From an uncultured Mailhella sp. (GTDB taxonomy: Bacteria > Desulfobacterota > Desulfovibrionia > Desulfovibrionales > Desulfovibrionaceae), in assembly GCF_944324615.1 (NCBI RefSeq), contig NZ_CALUWY010000009.1, forward strand, positions 1-64,000: a stretch of DNA of 64,000 nt, in the 5' to 3' direction. Shown here one piece after another: positions 1 through 9,050 of the stretch; position 1 is the stretch's first letter; each line of letters begins with the position of its first letter. The notes beneath the pieces are model-generated. The model saw nothing but the letters and a program-made list of their open reading frames with translations. It ran no database searches and had not been told where the DNA came from. The position numbers were made by a program, and so were the translations under genes.

Positions 1-801
1 GAGCGAACCCCAGACATACACGGCAAGCCCCGCCGCAAGGCCGAGAAGCGCCAGAGCGTGGCGGGCATTGAAGGGTACGGCGGCGCTTTCCGCCACCGCA
101 GGTTCCGTTTCCTCCGCCAGCACTCCGGCCCGGGGATTCTGCCGTACTCTGGCGGCGTAGCGCACGATGAAGGCGACCGTGGGCAGGAAGAAGACCAGCC
201 ACACGACGCAGCGGAAGCCGAAGCCGGAAAGCATGGGCAGGCCGGAAATCTGCTGGGCTATCTGCACCGTCATGGCGCATACGGGGCTTGTGGCGTAACC
301 GCCGTAGGCGGCAAGGAACATGACGGCCACACCCGTCACCCTGTCGGCTCCGAGCTTGCGGGCGAGAATGACGCCTATGGGAATGGTGGCCACCACGGGG
401 TTGGCCATGACGCCGGATGCACCGAGCACGCTCATGATGAGGGCAAGAGAAGGCAGGATGAGGAAGGAACGGGAACCCAGGGCCTGCACCAGGCGGCTGA
501 TGAAGGCATCCACGGCATTGCTTGCGATGAGCACCTGAAAATAGCCGCCCACCAGAAAGGTGAACACGATGATGGGCCCGGCCTTGACCATGCCTGCGAA
601 CACCGCGTCGACAAGGCCCCAGGGAGAAACACCCTGCTGCGCAATGCCGTGATAGGTTGCAGGATCGAGGAGCTTCGTGCCGGGAATGAGGTCGTACATT
701 CCGGCGGGGATGATGTGCGTCAGCACGGCGGCCAGCACCATCATGGCGAAAACGATGACCAGGGAATTGGGAAACTGGAATTTTTTTGCTTGTGCGCTCA
801 T
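1..801 (-). CDS. YfcC/DcuC-superfamily transporter, C-terminus cut by window edge
   Basis: Inner-membrane carrier, by family resemblance for C4-dicarboxylates, amino acids or peptide-derived substrates. 267 codons are visible from an ATG at 799-801 and no stop is reached before base 1; the family is usually 450-500 residues. The N-terminus opens with FPNSLVIVFAMMVLAAVLTHIIP, the first membrane helix, followed by a YfcC-like PAGMYDL loop and several more hydrophobic segments (SFLILPSLALIMSVLGASG, GVAVMFLAAYGGYA). The start has only a weak ribosome site. It lies just downstream of an M20 peptidase on the same strand, a common pairing that suggests uptake of a conjugate that the peptidase cleaves. 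The substrate cannot be read from sequence. Confidence 0.8.
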   Translation of the reverse strand, partial: MSAQAKKFQFPNSLVIVFAMMVLAAVLTHIIPAGMYDLIPGTKLLDPATYHGIAQQGVSPWGLVDAVFAGMVKAGPIIVFTFLVGGYFQVLIASNAVDAFISRLVQALGSRSFLILPSLALIMSVLGASGVMANPVVATIPIGVILARKLGADRVTGVAVMFLAAYGGYATSPVCAMTVQIAQQISGLPMLSGFGFRCVVWLVFFLPTVAFIVRYAARVRQNPRAGVLAEETEPAVAESAAVPFNARHALALLGLAAGLAVYVWGSL

Positions 802-874
802 GGAAGGCCTTTGATCTGAGGGGAGTGGAGAACGGTTTCCTGCGTCTGCGGAAAAACGAGCGGATCAGCCGATC

Positions 875-2050
875 CTATGCCTCATCCCCGGAAAGGGAAA
901 GAATGGTGGTCACCAGCTTCCTGCACTGGGGCAGCATGGTGGAAAGCAGGGCGTATTCCTCCCTAGTATGGGGGTTGGCGCCGCCTATGCCCAGAGAACA
1001 GAGCGTGGGAATGCCCATCTGGGTGACAAAGGCACTGTCGGAACAGCCGCCTGCCGCAAGGGGCTTCACCGGACCCAGATCGAGCAGCCGGGAGGCGGCG
1101 TCGTACAGGTCAAGGAGCTTCTGCGTGCCGGGCGTTTCCTCCATGGCCGGGTAGCGGCTGAGCAGGGAAAGGGTTGCCGATGTGCCGGGCACGGGCAGGT
1201 CATGGCACAGCGTCTCCAGAGTGCGGAGGGCCCTGTCGTAGTCGGCATTGCTGTGATAGCGCAGGCCGAGGGTGATGTCGCAGGCATCGGCAATGACGTT
1301 GGCCCCCGTGCCGCCCGTGATTTTCCCGCAGTTGAACAGATTGCCGGAAAGATCGGTGAGCGCCTCGATATGCTCCACAAGCCGCGCGGCCGTGCGTATG
1401 GCGCTTGCGCCCTTTTCCGGGGTGCGCCCTGCGTGGGCGGCAATGCCCGAGACATGGATGCGCATCACCGCACCGCCGCGGCGTTTCGTCACGACTTCAT
1501 TGTCGGGGGAACCGCTTTCGCAGTTGAAGGCGGCAATGCAGTCTGCGCATTCTCTGGTGAAAAGACTGCCTCCGAGTCCCTCGGAGAGCATGTGCGCCGT
1601 TTCTTCATCGCTGGAGAGCACCAGCCGGATCTGCCGTTCCCTGTAATCGCAGGCCATGAGGGCCTTGATGGCGAAAAGTGCAATGACGATGCCGCCCTTG
1701 CAGTCGAACACGCCGGGGCCGTACAGGCGGTCGCCTTCCTGGCGGAGCAGGACGGGCCAGCTCCCCGCAGGGTGCACGGTATCGAGGTGGGCGAGAAGCG
1801 CCACGGGCTTTTTCTCCCCGGGAGCGGTGTGCGCGGCAAGGGCGTCCCCGGCGTGGGCGTAATGCTCCTTCCGGCACGACATGCCCATGGCGTCGCAGTA
1901 GGTGTCGAGGTGGCCGGCAAGGCGGCTTACGGCCTCTTTATCGGCGGAGGGGGTTTCCATTTCCACAAGATTCTTTAAAAGCTGGAACATCTCCGCCTGT
2001 CTGCCGTCGAGATATTCCATGGCCCTGAGCCACTGTGCGTTGTTTTTCAT
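875..2050 (-). CDS. M20 family zinc metallopeptidase (CPG2/ArgE-like)
   Basis: Cytoplasmic amidohydrolase of the glutamate carboxypeptidase / acetylornithine deacetylase family, which removes an acyl or amino-acid group from a small conjugate. Family metal-site residues are visible: AHLDTVH (His89, Asp91), the bridging Asp in YGPGVFDCKGG (Asp117), the catalytic Glu pair in SSDEET (about 150-151), and a late His in GGANPHT. The dimerisation/lid domain lies in the middle (RIHVSGIAAHAGRTPEKG). The 391-residue length is normal. An ATG at 2050 is preferred over the adjacent GTG at 2053; neither has a strong ribosome site. No signal peptide. It probably forms a unit with the transporter downstream. 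Confidence 0.88.
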   Translation of the reverse strand: MKNNAQWLRAMEYLDGRQAEMFQLLKNLVEMETPSADKEAVSRLAGHLDTYCDAMGMSCRKEHYAHAGDALAAHTAPGEKKPVALLAHLDTVHPAGSWPVLLRQEGDRLYGPGVFDCKGGIVIALFAIKALMACDYRERQIRLVLSSDEETAHMLSEGLGGSLFTRECADCIAAFNCESGSPDNEVVTKRRGGAVMRIHVSGIAAHAGRTPEKGASAIRTAARLVEHIEALTDLSGNLFNCGKITGGTGANVIADACDITLGLRYHSNADYDRALRTLETLCHDLPVPGTSATLSLLSRYPAMEETPGTQKLLDLYDAASRLLDLGPVKPLAAGGCSDSAFVTQMGIPTLCSLGIGGANPHTREEYALLSTMLPQCRKLVTTILSLSGDEA

Positions 2051-2403
2051 CACGGATACTCTTGGTTGCAGAAAAGATGTGTCAGCCTATCCGTATCGGA
2101 CAAAATAGGCAAGAGCGCATGTCTTCTCTCCGAAGCCGCCCGGCAGACAAGGAAAAAACATGAGCCGGAGCCTGCATGCTGTGCCGGAAGGCGTGTTTTG
2201 GGGCGCGCTTTTTTTGAAGTGCGGGAGACATACAGATTCCTTCCGGAAAAAAAGAGCATTTTTTTTCAAAGATACGTTTTTGCAGGGCGATGATACATAT
2301 TTGTTCCGGAAGACGCGGAACGCGGCGGATGCCGGGCCCTTGTCCGGAACATGGGCAGGTATCCGGGAAAGAAAAGAGGCGTTCTCCGCCTTGCTGTTGT
2401 GAG
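2051..2403. other. Intergenic region, no gene seen
   Basis: No credible coding frame on either strand. It contains A- and T-runs around 2200-2280 and three nearby TTCCGGAA-like short palindromes (about 2230-2350), and probably holds the promoter of the M20 peptidase. Just beyond its right end, at 2467-2480, is the palindrome CAGGGGCGCCCCTG, whose core recurs in two other intergenic regions of the window. Confidence 0.6.
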
Positions 2404-2443
2404 AAAAGAAAAAGGCAGGCGCGGCGAAAAGGCCGTGCCTGCC
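2404..2443 (-). terminator. Rho-independent terminator of the periplasmic-protein gene
   Basis: A 12-bp stem with one G-T mismatch (GGCAGGCGCGGC at 2414-2425 against GCCGTGCCTGCC at 2432-2443, plus-strand reading). On the minus strand it is followed by a T-rich tail, seen as an A-rich stretch at 2404-2413. It lies 46 bases after the stop of the gene at 2489-2905. Confidence 0.8.
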
Positions 2444-2488
2444 AGGCAGTGGCTGCAGCAGGGAACAGGGGCGCCCCTGCCCGGAGTC

Positions 2489-2905
2489 TTATCGTTTTTT
2501 CAGGGTGGTGAGCATGTTTCTGATGGCGGCAATATGTCTTCCCGTGGGATCGGTCACGGTGATGAGGAGAAATTCGCCGTCTTCAAGGGAACAGAAGCAG
2601 GTGCTTTTCACACCGTCGCGGGTGAAGCTGAAGCTGTAGACGCCTTTGTCATCCGCCTTGGGTTCCGTACCTTCCAGTTTCTGGGAAAAAGCCTTTGCCA
2701 CAACGTCGATGTTTGCTTTTTCCATTTTTTCCGCGGCGATGGAAATGGCCGCTTCGTTTCCGGGGGCGGTGACGGCGACAACGCCGTTTTCTTCCATGGC
2801 GTGCCAGTCCTTCGGAATGTCCATGCTGAACTTGCTGAAGTCATGGGCAAAGGCCGTACCGCTTATGAGCAGGCTGAGGGCAAGCGCCAGAGCGATGTTT
2901 TTCAT
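2489..2905 (-). CDS. Small exported protein of unknown function
   Basis: 138 residues with a clear Sec signal peptide (MKNIALALALSLLISGTAFA, cleavage after AFA near residue 20), so the mature protein is probably periplasmic. The mature part (DFSKFSMDIPKDWHAMEENG, then VVAVTAPGNEAAISI and a C-terminal ITVTDPTGRHIAAIRNMLTTLKK) has the layout of PsbP/DcrB-like single-domain proteins, whose role is poorly defined. Only one Cys pair (TCFC) is seen. An AGGAGATTT-like site precedes the ATG. It stands alone between a terminator and the divergent-looking gap at 2906-3140. I assign no function; the fold resemblance is an inference. Confidence 0.75.
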   Translation of the reverse strand: MKNIALALALSLLISGTAFAHDFSKFSMDIPKDWHAMEENGVVAVTAPGNEAAISIAAEKMEKANIDVVAKAFSQKLEGTEPKADDKGVYSFSFTRDGVKSTCFCSLEDGEFLLITVTDPTGRHIAAIRNMLTTLKKR

Positions 2906-3140
2906 GATGAAATCTCCTTGGGGGGGAGTGAGGGTCGGGGTAACATGCCGGGTTGCGCATTACCTATAACGCAAAGGGCGGGTACCTTACAATCCTTTTG
3001 CCCGAAGCGGCGTCTGCGGCCTGCTGCGCAGAATTCTGCGCGTTTTTGGGGAAAAGAAGGCGCCCCGGGTCTGTCCGCACGTCTTTTCAGGAAAAGCGCG
3101 GAAGGCCCGGAGCGCCGGGAGTGTCGTGCGAAGGAGCGTA

Positions 3141-4238
3141 TCAGCGGATCAGATACGGGATGCGCACATGCAGGGCCTGCGTGGGGCAGACCACTTCGCA
3201 GGGCAGGCAGTACCAGCAGGTCTTGTTCCGTTCATAGGGACGCCCGCAGCCCAGGCAGCGGGAGGCCTCTTCGCGGGCTTCTTCGCCGGTGTAGGTTCCG
3301 CCTGCGGGAGCCACGGGGGCGAGGTCGTCGATTTCCCGGTCGCCGAGTCCGGCGAAGCGTTCCAGGCCCCGGGCCGTGCGCTCGTCGCTCTCATAGTCGA
3401 TATCGAAGCCTTCCAGCAGGTTGCGCGCGGCATGGGCGGCTTTTGCCGCAGAGGCCATGGCCTGAAGGGGCGTCAGGCTTTTCTGGTTCTTCACGCAGCT
3501 TCCTGCCGCAAAGAGGTTGTCCTTCACATAGCCGTTCTTGTCGGCGGGCAGAACCGCGCCCCTGCCGCAGGCGCAGAGCACTGCGTCGTATTCCGCGCAC
3601 AGACTGTCGAGATCCGCCTGCCCCTTGGGAGTAGAGGTGAGGAAGCGGATGCCCGCTTCGCGCAGCATGGCCAGGGTCTTTTCCATGACTTCGGCGGGCA
3701 CGGCGGGCAGGGCCTCGTTTCCGCCGTCTTCTCCGGCAGGAGTGCGGGTGAGCGTCATGCCTGCTTCAGGCGCGGCCTCGAACACGGTGACCGCGGCGCC
3801 GCTCATGCGCAGGGCCCATGCGGCCTGCAGTCCCGCAGGACCGGCCCCGATGACGGCGGCCTTTTTGGTGGAGGCGGGCAGTCTGCGCGGCTCCTGACCG
3901 TAGACGATGCCGGGCTGTGCGGCGACAAGATAGCGCAGAAGATCGGTAAAGCGCAGGGCGCCTCCGGCCTGCCCGCGCGAACAGGTTTTTTCCGCGTAGG
4001 GATCGCCCAGCACGGCGAGTATGCCCCCGAAGGGCGTGGCGCGCCGAAGTTCACGGGCGGCGTCTTCTTCCTTGCCGGAAGCAAGGAGCCTGGCAATGCC
4101 CTGATAGTTCACGCCGAGGGGAGAGGTCTGACGGCAGGGAGGCAGGGAAAGGCGCAGGTTGTCCATGATGCAGCGGTCGACACAGTTGCCGCAGGCCAGA
4201 CAGAGCGTGGTGTCAATGGCGATATTGCTGTCGTTCAT
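3141..4238 (-). CDS. Fe-S/FAD oxidoreductase, GltD-like, partner of the flavoprotein upstream
   Basis: 365-residue cytoplasmic electron-transfer protein. The N-terminal region carries CLACGNCVDRC plus further Cys residues in a helical domain like that of the glutamate synthase small subunit (GVNYQGIARLLASGKEEDA). Next is a dinucleotide-binding motif VIGAGPAGLQAAWAL (about residues 130-145), a second nucleotide-binding part with AVLCACGRG and NLFAAGSC, and a C-terminal CLGCGRPYERNKTCWYCLPC ferredoxin-like cluster region. The start ATG at 4238 shares one base with the preceding stop (TGATG), implying translational coupling. It probably passes electrons to or from the flavoprotein. The middle pyridine-nucleotide domain looks shorter than in GltD, so what it oxidises is uncertain. 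Confidence 0.78.
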   Translation of the reverse strand: MNDSNIAIDTTLCLACGNCVDRCIMDNLRLSLPPCRQTSPLGVNYQGIARLLASGKEEDAARELRRATPFGGILAVLGDPYAEKTCSRGQAGGALRFTDLLRYLVAAQPGIVYGQEPRRLPASTKKAAVIGAGPAGLQAAWALRMSGAAVTVFEAAPEAGMTLTRTPAGEDGGNEALPAVPAEVMEKTLAMLREAGIRFLTSTPKGQADLDSLCAEYDAVLCACGRGAVLPADKNGYVKDNLFAAGSCVKNQKSLTPLQAMASAAKAAHAARNLLEGFDIDYESDERTARGLERFAGLGDREIDDLAPVAPAGGTYTGEEAREEASRCLGCGRPYERNKTCWYCLPCEVVCPTQALHVRIPYLIR

Positions 4239-5890
4239 CACAGGGAAACCTCCTCGCCCAGTTCGGAAATGCGGACCTTTTCCGCGTTCAGATGATTGTC
4301 TTTCATTTTAATGACCACATGGCAGTGCCAGTTGGCGTCGTCCTGCAGGGGATAATCGCTGCGGCGGTGGCATTCACCCCAGCGGCTTTCCTTGCGGAAG
4401 TCCCCGGCAAGGGCGGAACAGTCGGCGCAGAGCAGGATGTTTTCCACTTCATAGAGCTTGGAAAGCTCATGTCCGTTATGGATGGCCACGTGCTTGAAAT
4501 CTTCGCGGAAGGTATCGGACCAGTACTTCCACAGTTCAAACTTGTGGGCATTCTTGGGAGCCACGAGATAGTCGCCCACCACGCGGCGCACCTTGTGTTC
4601 GAGTTCGCGCACGTCGATGTCGCGGTCTTTGGCGCTGAAGCGCTCCGCGAGTTCTTCGCGCACGGCGGCGACATCGTCTTCATGGATATGGGTGTCGGGC
4701 GCGGAGGCAATGTATCCGGCGGCCTGTTCGGCGGCGATTTCCCCGAAAATGAAGGCGCCGGTCAGGTGCTGCTTGGCCACGCTCGCCACGTCGCCCGCAG
4801 CGTAGAGACCGGGCACCGCCGTTTCGGCACGTTCGTTGACGCGGATGCCCGCCAGACCGTGCCCGCCGCAGAGCAGGTATTCCGTGGGCCACAGTTCGAT
4901 ATCCTGCTTGCGGAAGTCGATGTGCCTGCCCCCGAAGAAGCGTTCGTTCACCGGGCGTTCCGTGGTGAACAGAATATGTTCGATTTCCCGGATCTTTTCT
5001 TCGGGCAGATGGCTGAGCTGGATGTGCACCGGGCCGCGGCCCTCGGTGAAGGCCTCGTTCATGGCGTTGATGTTGTTGACTTCGCCTTCCATGATCACGG
5101 TGCCGTTGCAGTCGAGCACCTTGCCGCCGCGCGTGACGCAGATGGCAAGCAGAGGCATGTTGGAATCCTTGATGAGCATGGTGCGCTGCGTGAATTCCAT
5201 GCCCGTGACGCCGGCCCCGGCACGCAGGGCCATGACGAAGCCGTCCCCGGTGTTGCCGGGGTAGTCGTACACGCCGTACAGGTAGCCGGAGTTGGGAAGC
5301 GTGAGACGGCTGACGCCGCCGGAAGCGATGAGTACGGCCTTGGCGCGGCAGACCACAAGCTGGCCGGTACGCACGTTCAGCCCCACGGCGCCGGCAACTC
5401 TGCCGTTGTCGGTGAGCAGGCGCAGGCCCATGACGCGGTTGACGGGGCGCGCGCCGAGATCAAGGGCGCGCTTGACCAGCATGGATTTGAGCTCCGGCTC
5501 GTCCATGGCCGTCTGAAATTCCCCTTTCACGTGATACTTCAAGGTCTTGTACTGGCCGTTCTCATCCTTGGGGAAGGTGACGCCCCAGCCTTCCATTTCC
5601 TTGAGCAGCGCGTAGGAGCGTTCGGCCATGACATAGCTCGGGCCTGCGTCCACAATACCTGCGGCTCCGGCGCGCACGGCCTCAAGGTAGAGCTCTGCCG
5701 TGGTTTTGCCGGGAATGGCCACGATGTTCAGCGCGTCCATGCCCCGGGCGATGGAGCCGCCGTAGACGATGTCGCTTTTTTCAAAAATGGTCACGCGCAG
5801 ATCGGGAGCGACCTGAAGGGCCCGCATGGCTGCGATGCAGCCCGCGCTTCCGCCTCCGATGATGAGAAAATCACTTTCCAGTATCTGCAT
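4238..5890 (-). CDS. FAD-binding fumarate reductase/AprA-like flavoprotein
   Basis: 550-residue soluble flavoprotein of the fumarate reductase / succinate dehydrogenase / APS-reductase alpha superfamily. An FAD Rossmann motif sits at the N-terminus (FLIIGGGSAGCIAAMRA, residues 8-24). Capping-domain sequence follows in the middle, then the FAD-closing segment AVPGLYAAGDVAS and a C-terminal helical domain with SRWGECHRRSDYP, typical of AprA and Sdh-type proteins. There is no signal peptide, so it is not a periplasmic fumarate reductase. A strong AGGAGGATTCC ribosome site precedes the ATG. It lies between tctA and the Fe-S partner, so its substrate is probably the compound imported by the transporter. 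I cannot tell whether it reduces a C=C bond or oxidises the substrate. Confidence 0.82.
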   Translation of the reverse strand: MQILESDFLIIGGGSAGCIAAMRALQVAPDLRVTIFEKSDIVYGGSIARGMDALNIVAIPGKTTAELYLEAVRAGAAGIVDAGPSYVMAERSYALLKEMEGWGVTFPKDENGQYKTLKYHVKGEFQTAMDEPELKSMLVKRALDLGARPVNRVMGLRLLTDNGRVAGAVGLNVRTGQLVVCRAKAVLIASGGVSRLTLPNSGYLYGVYDYPGNTGDGFVMALRAGAGVTGMEFTQRTMLIKDSNMPLLAICVTRGGKVLDCNGTVIMEGEVNNINAMNEAFTEGRGPVHIQLSHLPEEKIREIEHILFTTERPVNERFFGGRHIDFRKQDIELWPTEYLLCGGHGLAGIRVNERAETAVPGLYAAGDVASVAKQHLTGAFIFGEIAAEQAAGYIASAPDTHIHEDDVAAVREELAERFSAKDRDIDVRELEHKVRRVVGDYLVAPKNAHKFELWKYWSDTFREDFKHVAIHNGHELSKLYEVENILLCADCSALAGDFRKESRWGECHRRSDYPLQDDANWHCHVVIKMKDNHLNAEKVRISELGEEVSL

Positions 5891-5903
5891 GGAATCCTCC
5901 TGA

Positions 5904-7418
5904 TTACGGCCGGGCGGCTTTGCGGCCGCGGGTAAGGCGTACGATGTAGAAGAGCGTGATGAACACGGTCAGGACAAAGAAGCAGCAGGCGATGGGCCTG
6001 TCGATGAATATGGTCCAGTCTCCCCGGGAAATGGTCAGGCTCTGGCGGATCTTGTGTTCCAGCAGAGAACCCAGGAAGAAGGCCACGATCATGGTGGGCA
6101 GGCTGAGTCTGAGCTTGGAGAAGAGGTAGCCCACCAGGCCGAACACGAACATGACGGCCACGTCGAACAGGCTGCTGTTGTTCACATAGGAACCCAGGAA
6201 GGAAAAGAGCATCACGCAGCTGAACAGCACGGTTTTGGGGATGTTGGTCAGCTTGCGGGCGTAATGCACGAAGATGCCGCCCACGATGAGGGTATAGAGG
6301 TTGCTGATGAGCAGCACGGCAAAGAGTGCGTACAGCATGGGGGCGTTGCTTTCCATGAACTGCGGGCCGGGCACGAGGCCCTTGATCATGAAGCCGCCCA
6401 GAATGAGGGCCGCCGCCAGGTTGCCGGGAATGCCCAGGGTGAGCAGCGGCACGAGGTTCGGGCCGTTCACCGCGTTGTTGCCCGCTTCGGAAGCGGCGAT
6501 GCCTTCCAGTGCGCCGTTGCCGAATTTTTCAGGGTAGGGGGATTTCTTTCTGCTCCATATATAGCTGAGGTAGGCGCCCACCGTGGTGCCGATGCCGGGC
6601 ACGATGCCCACAAAGGAGCCGATGAGGGTGGAACGGGCTATGGTGGGCAGGCACAGCTTCATTTCCGCAGGGGTGAGGCGGTCGTCGTCGGTGCCGGGGC
6701 GGGAAAGGCGTACTGCCTCCGTCCTGTTCCTGTTGCGTTCCTTGTACCAGCGTTCCGCCTGAAGCAGCACTTCCGAAAAGGCCAGCAGGCCTATGGCCAT
6801 GGGCATGATGCTGATGCCGTCGGCAAGCTCGATGAAGCCGAAGTTGAAGCGGAGGGTGCCGGTTTCCGGGTCGCATCCCACAGTGGCGAGCAGCAGGCCT
6901 ATGCCCGTGGAAATGAGGCCGCGGCAGGGGCTTCCCGAAGCCGCGAGGCTGATGATGATGAGCGAGAAGAAGAGAATCATGCTGTATTCCGGCGGGCCTA
7001 TGCGGAGAGCCACCATGGCCACGGGCGCGGCGAGGAAGATGAGCACAAGGTCGCTCGCCGTATCGGCCGTCACCGAGGCGAAGAGCGCGGTCTTGAGCGC
7101 CTTGCCGCTTTTTCCCTGCTTTGCGAGGGGGTAGCCGTCGAAGGTGGTGATCATGGCCTGCGGCGTGCCGGGAATATTGAAGAGAATGGCGGGGATGGAG
7201 CCGCCGAAGTTTCCACCCTTGGAAAGGCCCATGAGCATGGCGATGCTGGGAATGGGGCCGAGGTAGTAGGTGAAGGGCAGAAGCAGAACAATGGCCATGG
7301 TGTCGCTGAGGCCGGGAATGGCCCCCACGATGATGCCGAAGGTCACGCCGAACAGGGACCAGAAGAAATTCTGCCAGTCCAGCACCATGCCGAGCGCGGT
7401 CATTAAACTTTCAAACAT
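5904..7418 (-). CDS. tctA: Tripartite tricarboxylate transporter, large membrane subunit
   Basis: 504-residue integral membrane subunit of a TctABC-type secondary transporter. The family signatures are present: GIIVGAIPGLSDTMAIVLLLP near the N-terminus, then GLSKGGNFGGSIPAILFNIPG and the related repeat SFVGIVPGIGTTVGAYLSY with NLVPLLTLGIPGNLAAALILGG in the second half, reflecting the internal duplication. About 11-12 hydrophobic segments are visible. Length is normal. The upstream spacing to tctB is 143 bases. That gap contains the palindrome GGGGCGCCCCTG at 7499-7510, so the two membrane genes are not tightly coupled. The ribosome site is weak. Confidence 0.93.
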   Translation of the reverse strand: MFESLMTALGMVLDWQNFFWSLFGVTFGIIVGAIPGLSDTMAIVLLLPFTYYLGPIPSIAMLMGLSKGGNFGGSIPAILFNIPGTPQAMITTFDGYPLAKQGKSGKALKTALFASVTADTASDLVLIFLAAPVAMVALRIGPPEYSMILFFSLIIISLAASGSPCRGLISTGIGLLLATVGCDPETGTLRFNFGFIELADGISIMPMAIGLLAFSEVLLQAERWYKERNRNRTEAVRLSRPGTDDDRLTPAEMKLCLPTIARSTLIGSFVGIVPGIGTTVGAYLSYIWSRKKSPYPEKFGNGALEGIAASEAGNNAVNGPNLVPLLTLGIPGNLAAALILGGFMIKGLVPGPQFMESNAPMLYALFAVLLISNLYTLIVGGIFVHYARKLTNIPKTVLFSCVMLFSFLGSYVNNSSLFDVAVMFVFGLVGYLFSKLRLSLPTMIVAFFLGSLLEHKIRQSLTISRGDWTIFIDRPIACCFFVLTVFITLFYIVRLTRGRKAARP

Positions 7419-7561
7419 AGCAGACGCCTTTTTGGACGAGCCGGAAGCGGTGGAAAAAGCGGAAAGCCGCCGGGGGCACCGTGTGTTGCTTCAGATGCGG
7501 GGCGCCCCTGCCGCGTGAGCGGAATGTTCCGCAGGCACGCGCGAAGCACTTTTCCGGGGTG

Positions 7562-7993
7562 TCAGAAAAGTATTCCCCGGGGCAGGGTAAACTGAAGAAA
7601 GTGCACGATGATGACATAAATGCCGCCGAGGCATACAAGCGGCGTGAACAGAAAGACTTTTTTGCGGCGCTCACCGAACAGAAGCAGGGAGCAGAGCAGG
7701 AAGACAAAGCTCGGAATGAAGAATCCTATATAGGAAATGGAGATGAGATAAACCAGAAAGAGCGCTATGGTCGGCACGGAAACGCGCAGAAAGAGCGCGG
7801 GCTCGAACGTTGCGGGGAGTTGTTTCCCCGGGGTGCGCAGCAGCATGATGAGGGCCGGAATGGCGATGACCAGAACGGCCAGGCGCGGAACGAAGGCCTC
7901 TTCGGGGCCTTCCGTCTGATTCGGGATGACGACGAACCACAAGAGCGCGCTGAACACAAGAAAGCCGAGTCCGGTAAGTCTGTCGGTATGCAT
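7562..7993 (-). CDS. tctB: Tripartite tricarboxylate transporter, small membrane subunit
   Basis: 143 residues with four hydrophobic helices (LGFLVFSALLWFVVIP, RLAVLVIAIPALIMLL, IALFLVYLISISYIGFF, VFLFTPLVCLGGIYVIIV), the usual TctB topology and size. The small subunit is poorly conserved, so the call rests on size, topology and position between tctC and tctA on the same strand. A GGAG ribosome site lies just before the ATG at 7991-7993. It assembles with TctA in the inner membrane. Confidence 0.88.
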   Translation of the reverse strand: MHTDRLTGLGFLVFSALLWFVVIPNQTEGPEEAFVPRLAVLVIAIPALIMLLRTPGKQLPATFEPALFLRVSVPTIALFLVYLISISYIGFFIPSFVFLLCSLLLFGERRKKVFLFTPLVCLGGIYVIIVHFLQFTLPRGILF

Positions 7994-8004
7994 GGAAACT
8001 CCGT

Positions 8005-8032
8005 GGCGGCTCTCCGTGCCCGGAGAGCCGCC
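8005..8032 (-). other. Intercistronic stem-loop between tctC and tctB
   Basis: A perfect 12-bp stem with a 4-base loop (GGCGGCTCTCCG, loop TGCC, then its complement). Read in the operon direction it follows the tctC stop and has no T-run, so it is more likely an RNA-stabilising stem than a terminator. Such stems usually raise the amount of the binding-protein message relative to the permease message. Confidence 0.65.
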
Positions 8033-8047
8033 TTTCTCTTGGGGGCG

Positions 8048-9007
8048 TTATTCAGCCTTTTTGTTGAATTCCAGCATGGCGGGGATGAGGTTCACGCTTT
8101 CCTGACAGAAGGCCTTGCTCTCTTCTCCGGTCATGAACTTCGGGCTGAAGCCGGCCTTCAGCATGGCATTCTGAAGTTCCGGATCCTGAAGCGCGACCTT
8201 GATGGCGTTTTCCCAGGTGGCGCGGATGTCTTCAGGCGTGCCCTTGGGAAGAATGAAGGCATAGGGAGCGGAGGTGTAGAAGGGGTGGCCGAGATCCGCA
8301 TGGAGCTTGGGCAGATTCGGGAAATCGGGCACTTCGCCTGCGCCGAGGTTGAGCAGAATGTTGAGGTCGCCCTTGCGAGCCGCCTGATAGCCTGCGGTAC
8401 CCACGCCGAGTTCACAGGCGTCGATATGGCCGCCGATGAGGTCGGCCGAAGCTTCGCCGCCGCTCTTGTACATGACGAAGTTGACGTCGAGCCCTTCCTT
8501 GATGGCCACGGAGCGCAGCACTTCCACCGCCTCCTGGGAGGCGCCGCTGCCTATGGACACCTTGCCGGGGTTGGCCTTGATGTAGGCCTTGAATTCTTCC
8601 CAGGTCTTGTAGGGCCTGTCGGTGCGGGCAAGCAGGATGCGGTCGTTGATCATGTAGGTGGCGACAAAGCTCATGTCGTTGAGATCGTAGGCCTTCTTCC
8701 TCAGGAAGATGGAAGCGGAAAAGGCGGGGGTGGCCGGCGCGGAAATGGTGTATCCGTCGGGTCTGGCCTTCATCACATATTCAAAGCCGGGCACGCCTGC
8801 GCCGCCGCCCTTGTTGGTGATGACAAGAGGCTGTCCGAGTATGCTTTCCAGCTTCTTGGCGAGCATGCGCACGCTGATGTCGCCGGTACCGCCGGGAGCG
8901 TAGGCGACAATGACATTGATCGGTTTTTCGGGAAAGGCGGCCTGAGCCTGCCCCATGCAGAACAAAGACACCGTACCGGCCAGCAGTACCGACAGCAGCT
9001 TGTTCAT
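8048..9007 (-). CDS. tctC: Tripartite tricarboxylate transporter substrate-binding protein (Bug family)
   Basis: Periplasmic solute-binding subunit that captures a carboxylate-type substrate and delivers it to TctAB. The ATG at 9005-9007 starts a signal peptide (MNKLLSVLLAGTVSLFCMGQ, cleavage after AQA). A GGGAGGA ribosome site sits 5 bases upstream; the longer open frame upstream lacks one. The mature protein has the Bug-family landmarks YPEKPI-like FPEKPINVIVAYAPGGTGD, the second-lobe segment SIGSGASQEAVEVL and LGVGTAGYQAA. 319 residues is normal. The ligand cannot be told, although the linked flavoprotein suggests a di- or tricarboxylate or an aromatic acid. The tctB stem-loop lies after its stop. 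Confidence 0.92.
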   Translation of the reverse strand: MNKLLSVLLAGTVSLFCMGQAQAAFPEKPINVIVAYAPGGTGDISVRMLAKKLESILGQPLVITNKGGGAGVPGFEYVMKARPDGYTISAPATPAFSASIFLRKKAYDLNDMSFVATYMINDRILLARTDRPYKTWEEFKAYIKANPGKVSIGSGASQEAVEVLRSVAIKEGLDVNFVMYKSGGEASADLIGGHIDACELGVGTAGYQAARKGDLNILLNLGAGEVPDFPNLPKLHADLGHPFYTSAPYAFILPKGTPEDIRATWENAIKVALQDPELQNAMLKAGFSPKFMTGEESKAFCQESVNLIPAMLEFNKKAE

Positions 9008-9050
9008 ATGATCCTCCCAACAACGGCTGAGTGAGGGCGTGTTCCCCCGG

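Noticed and set aside
4292..5935. A long plus-strand open frame opposite the flavoprotein gene
   Set aside because: The minus-strand gene has strong family motifs. The plus frame is a mirror produced by the high GC codon bias and reads as His- and Gly-rich random sequence.
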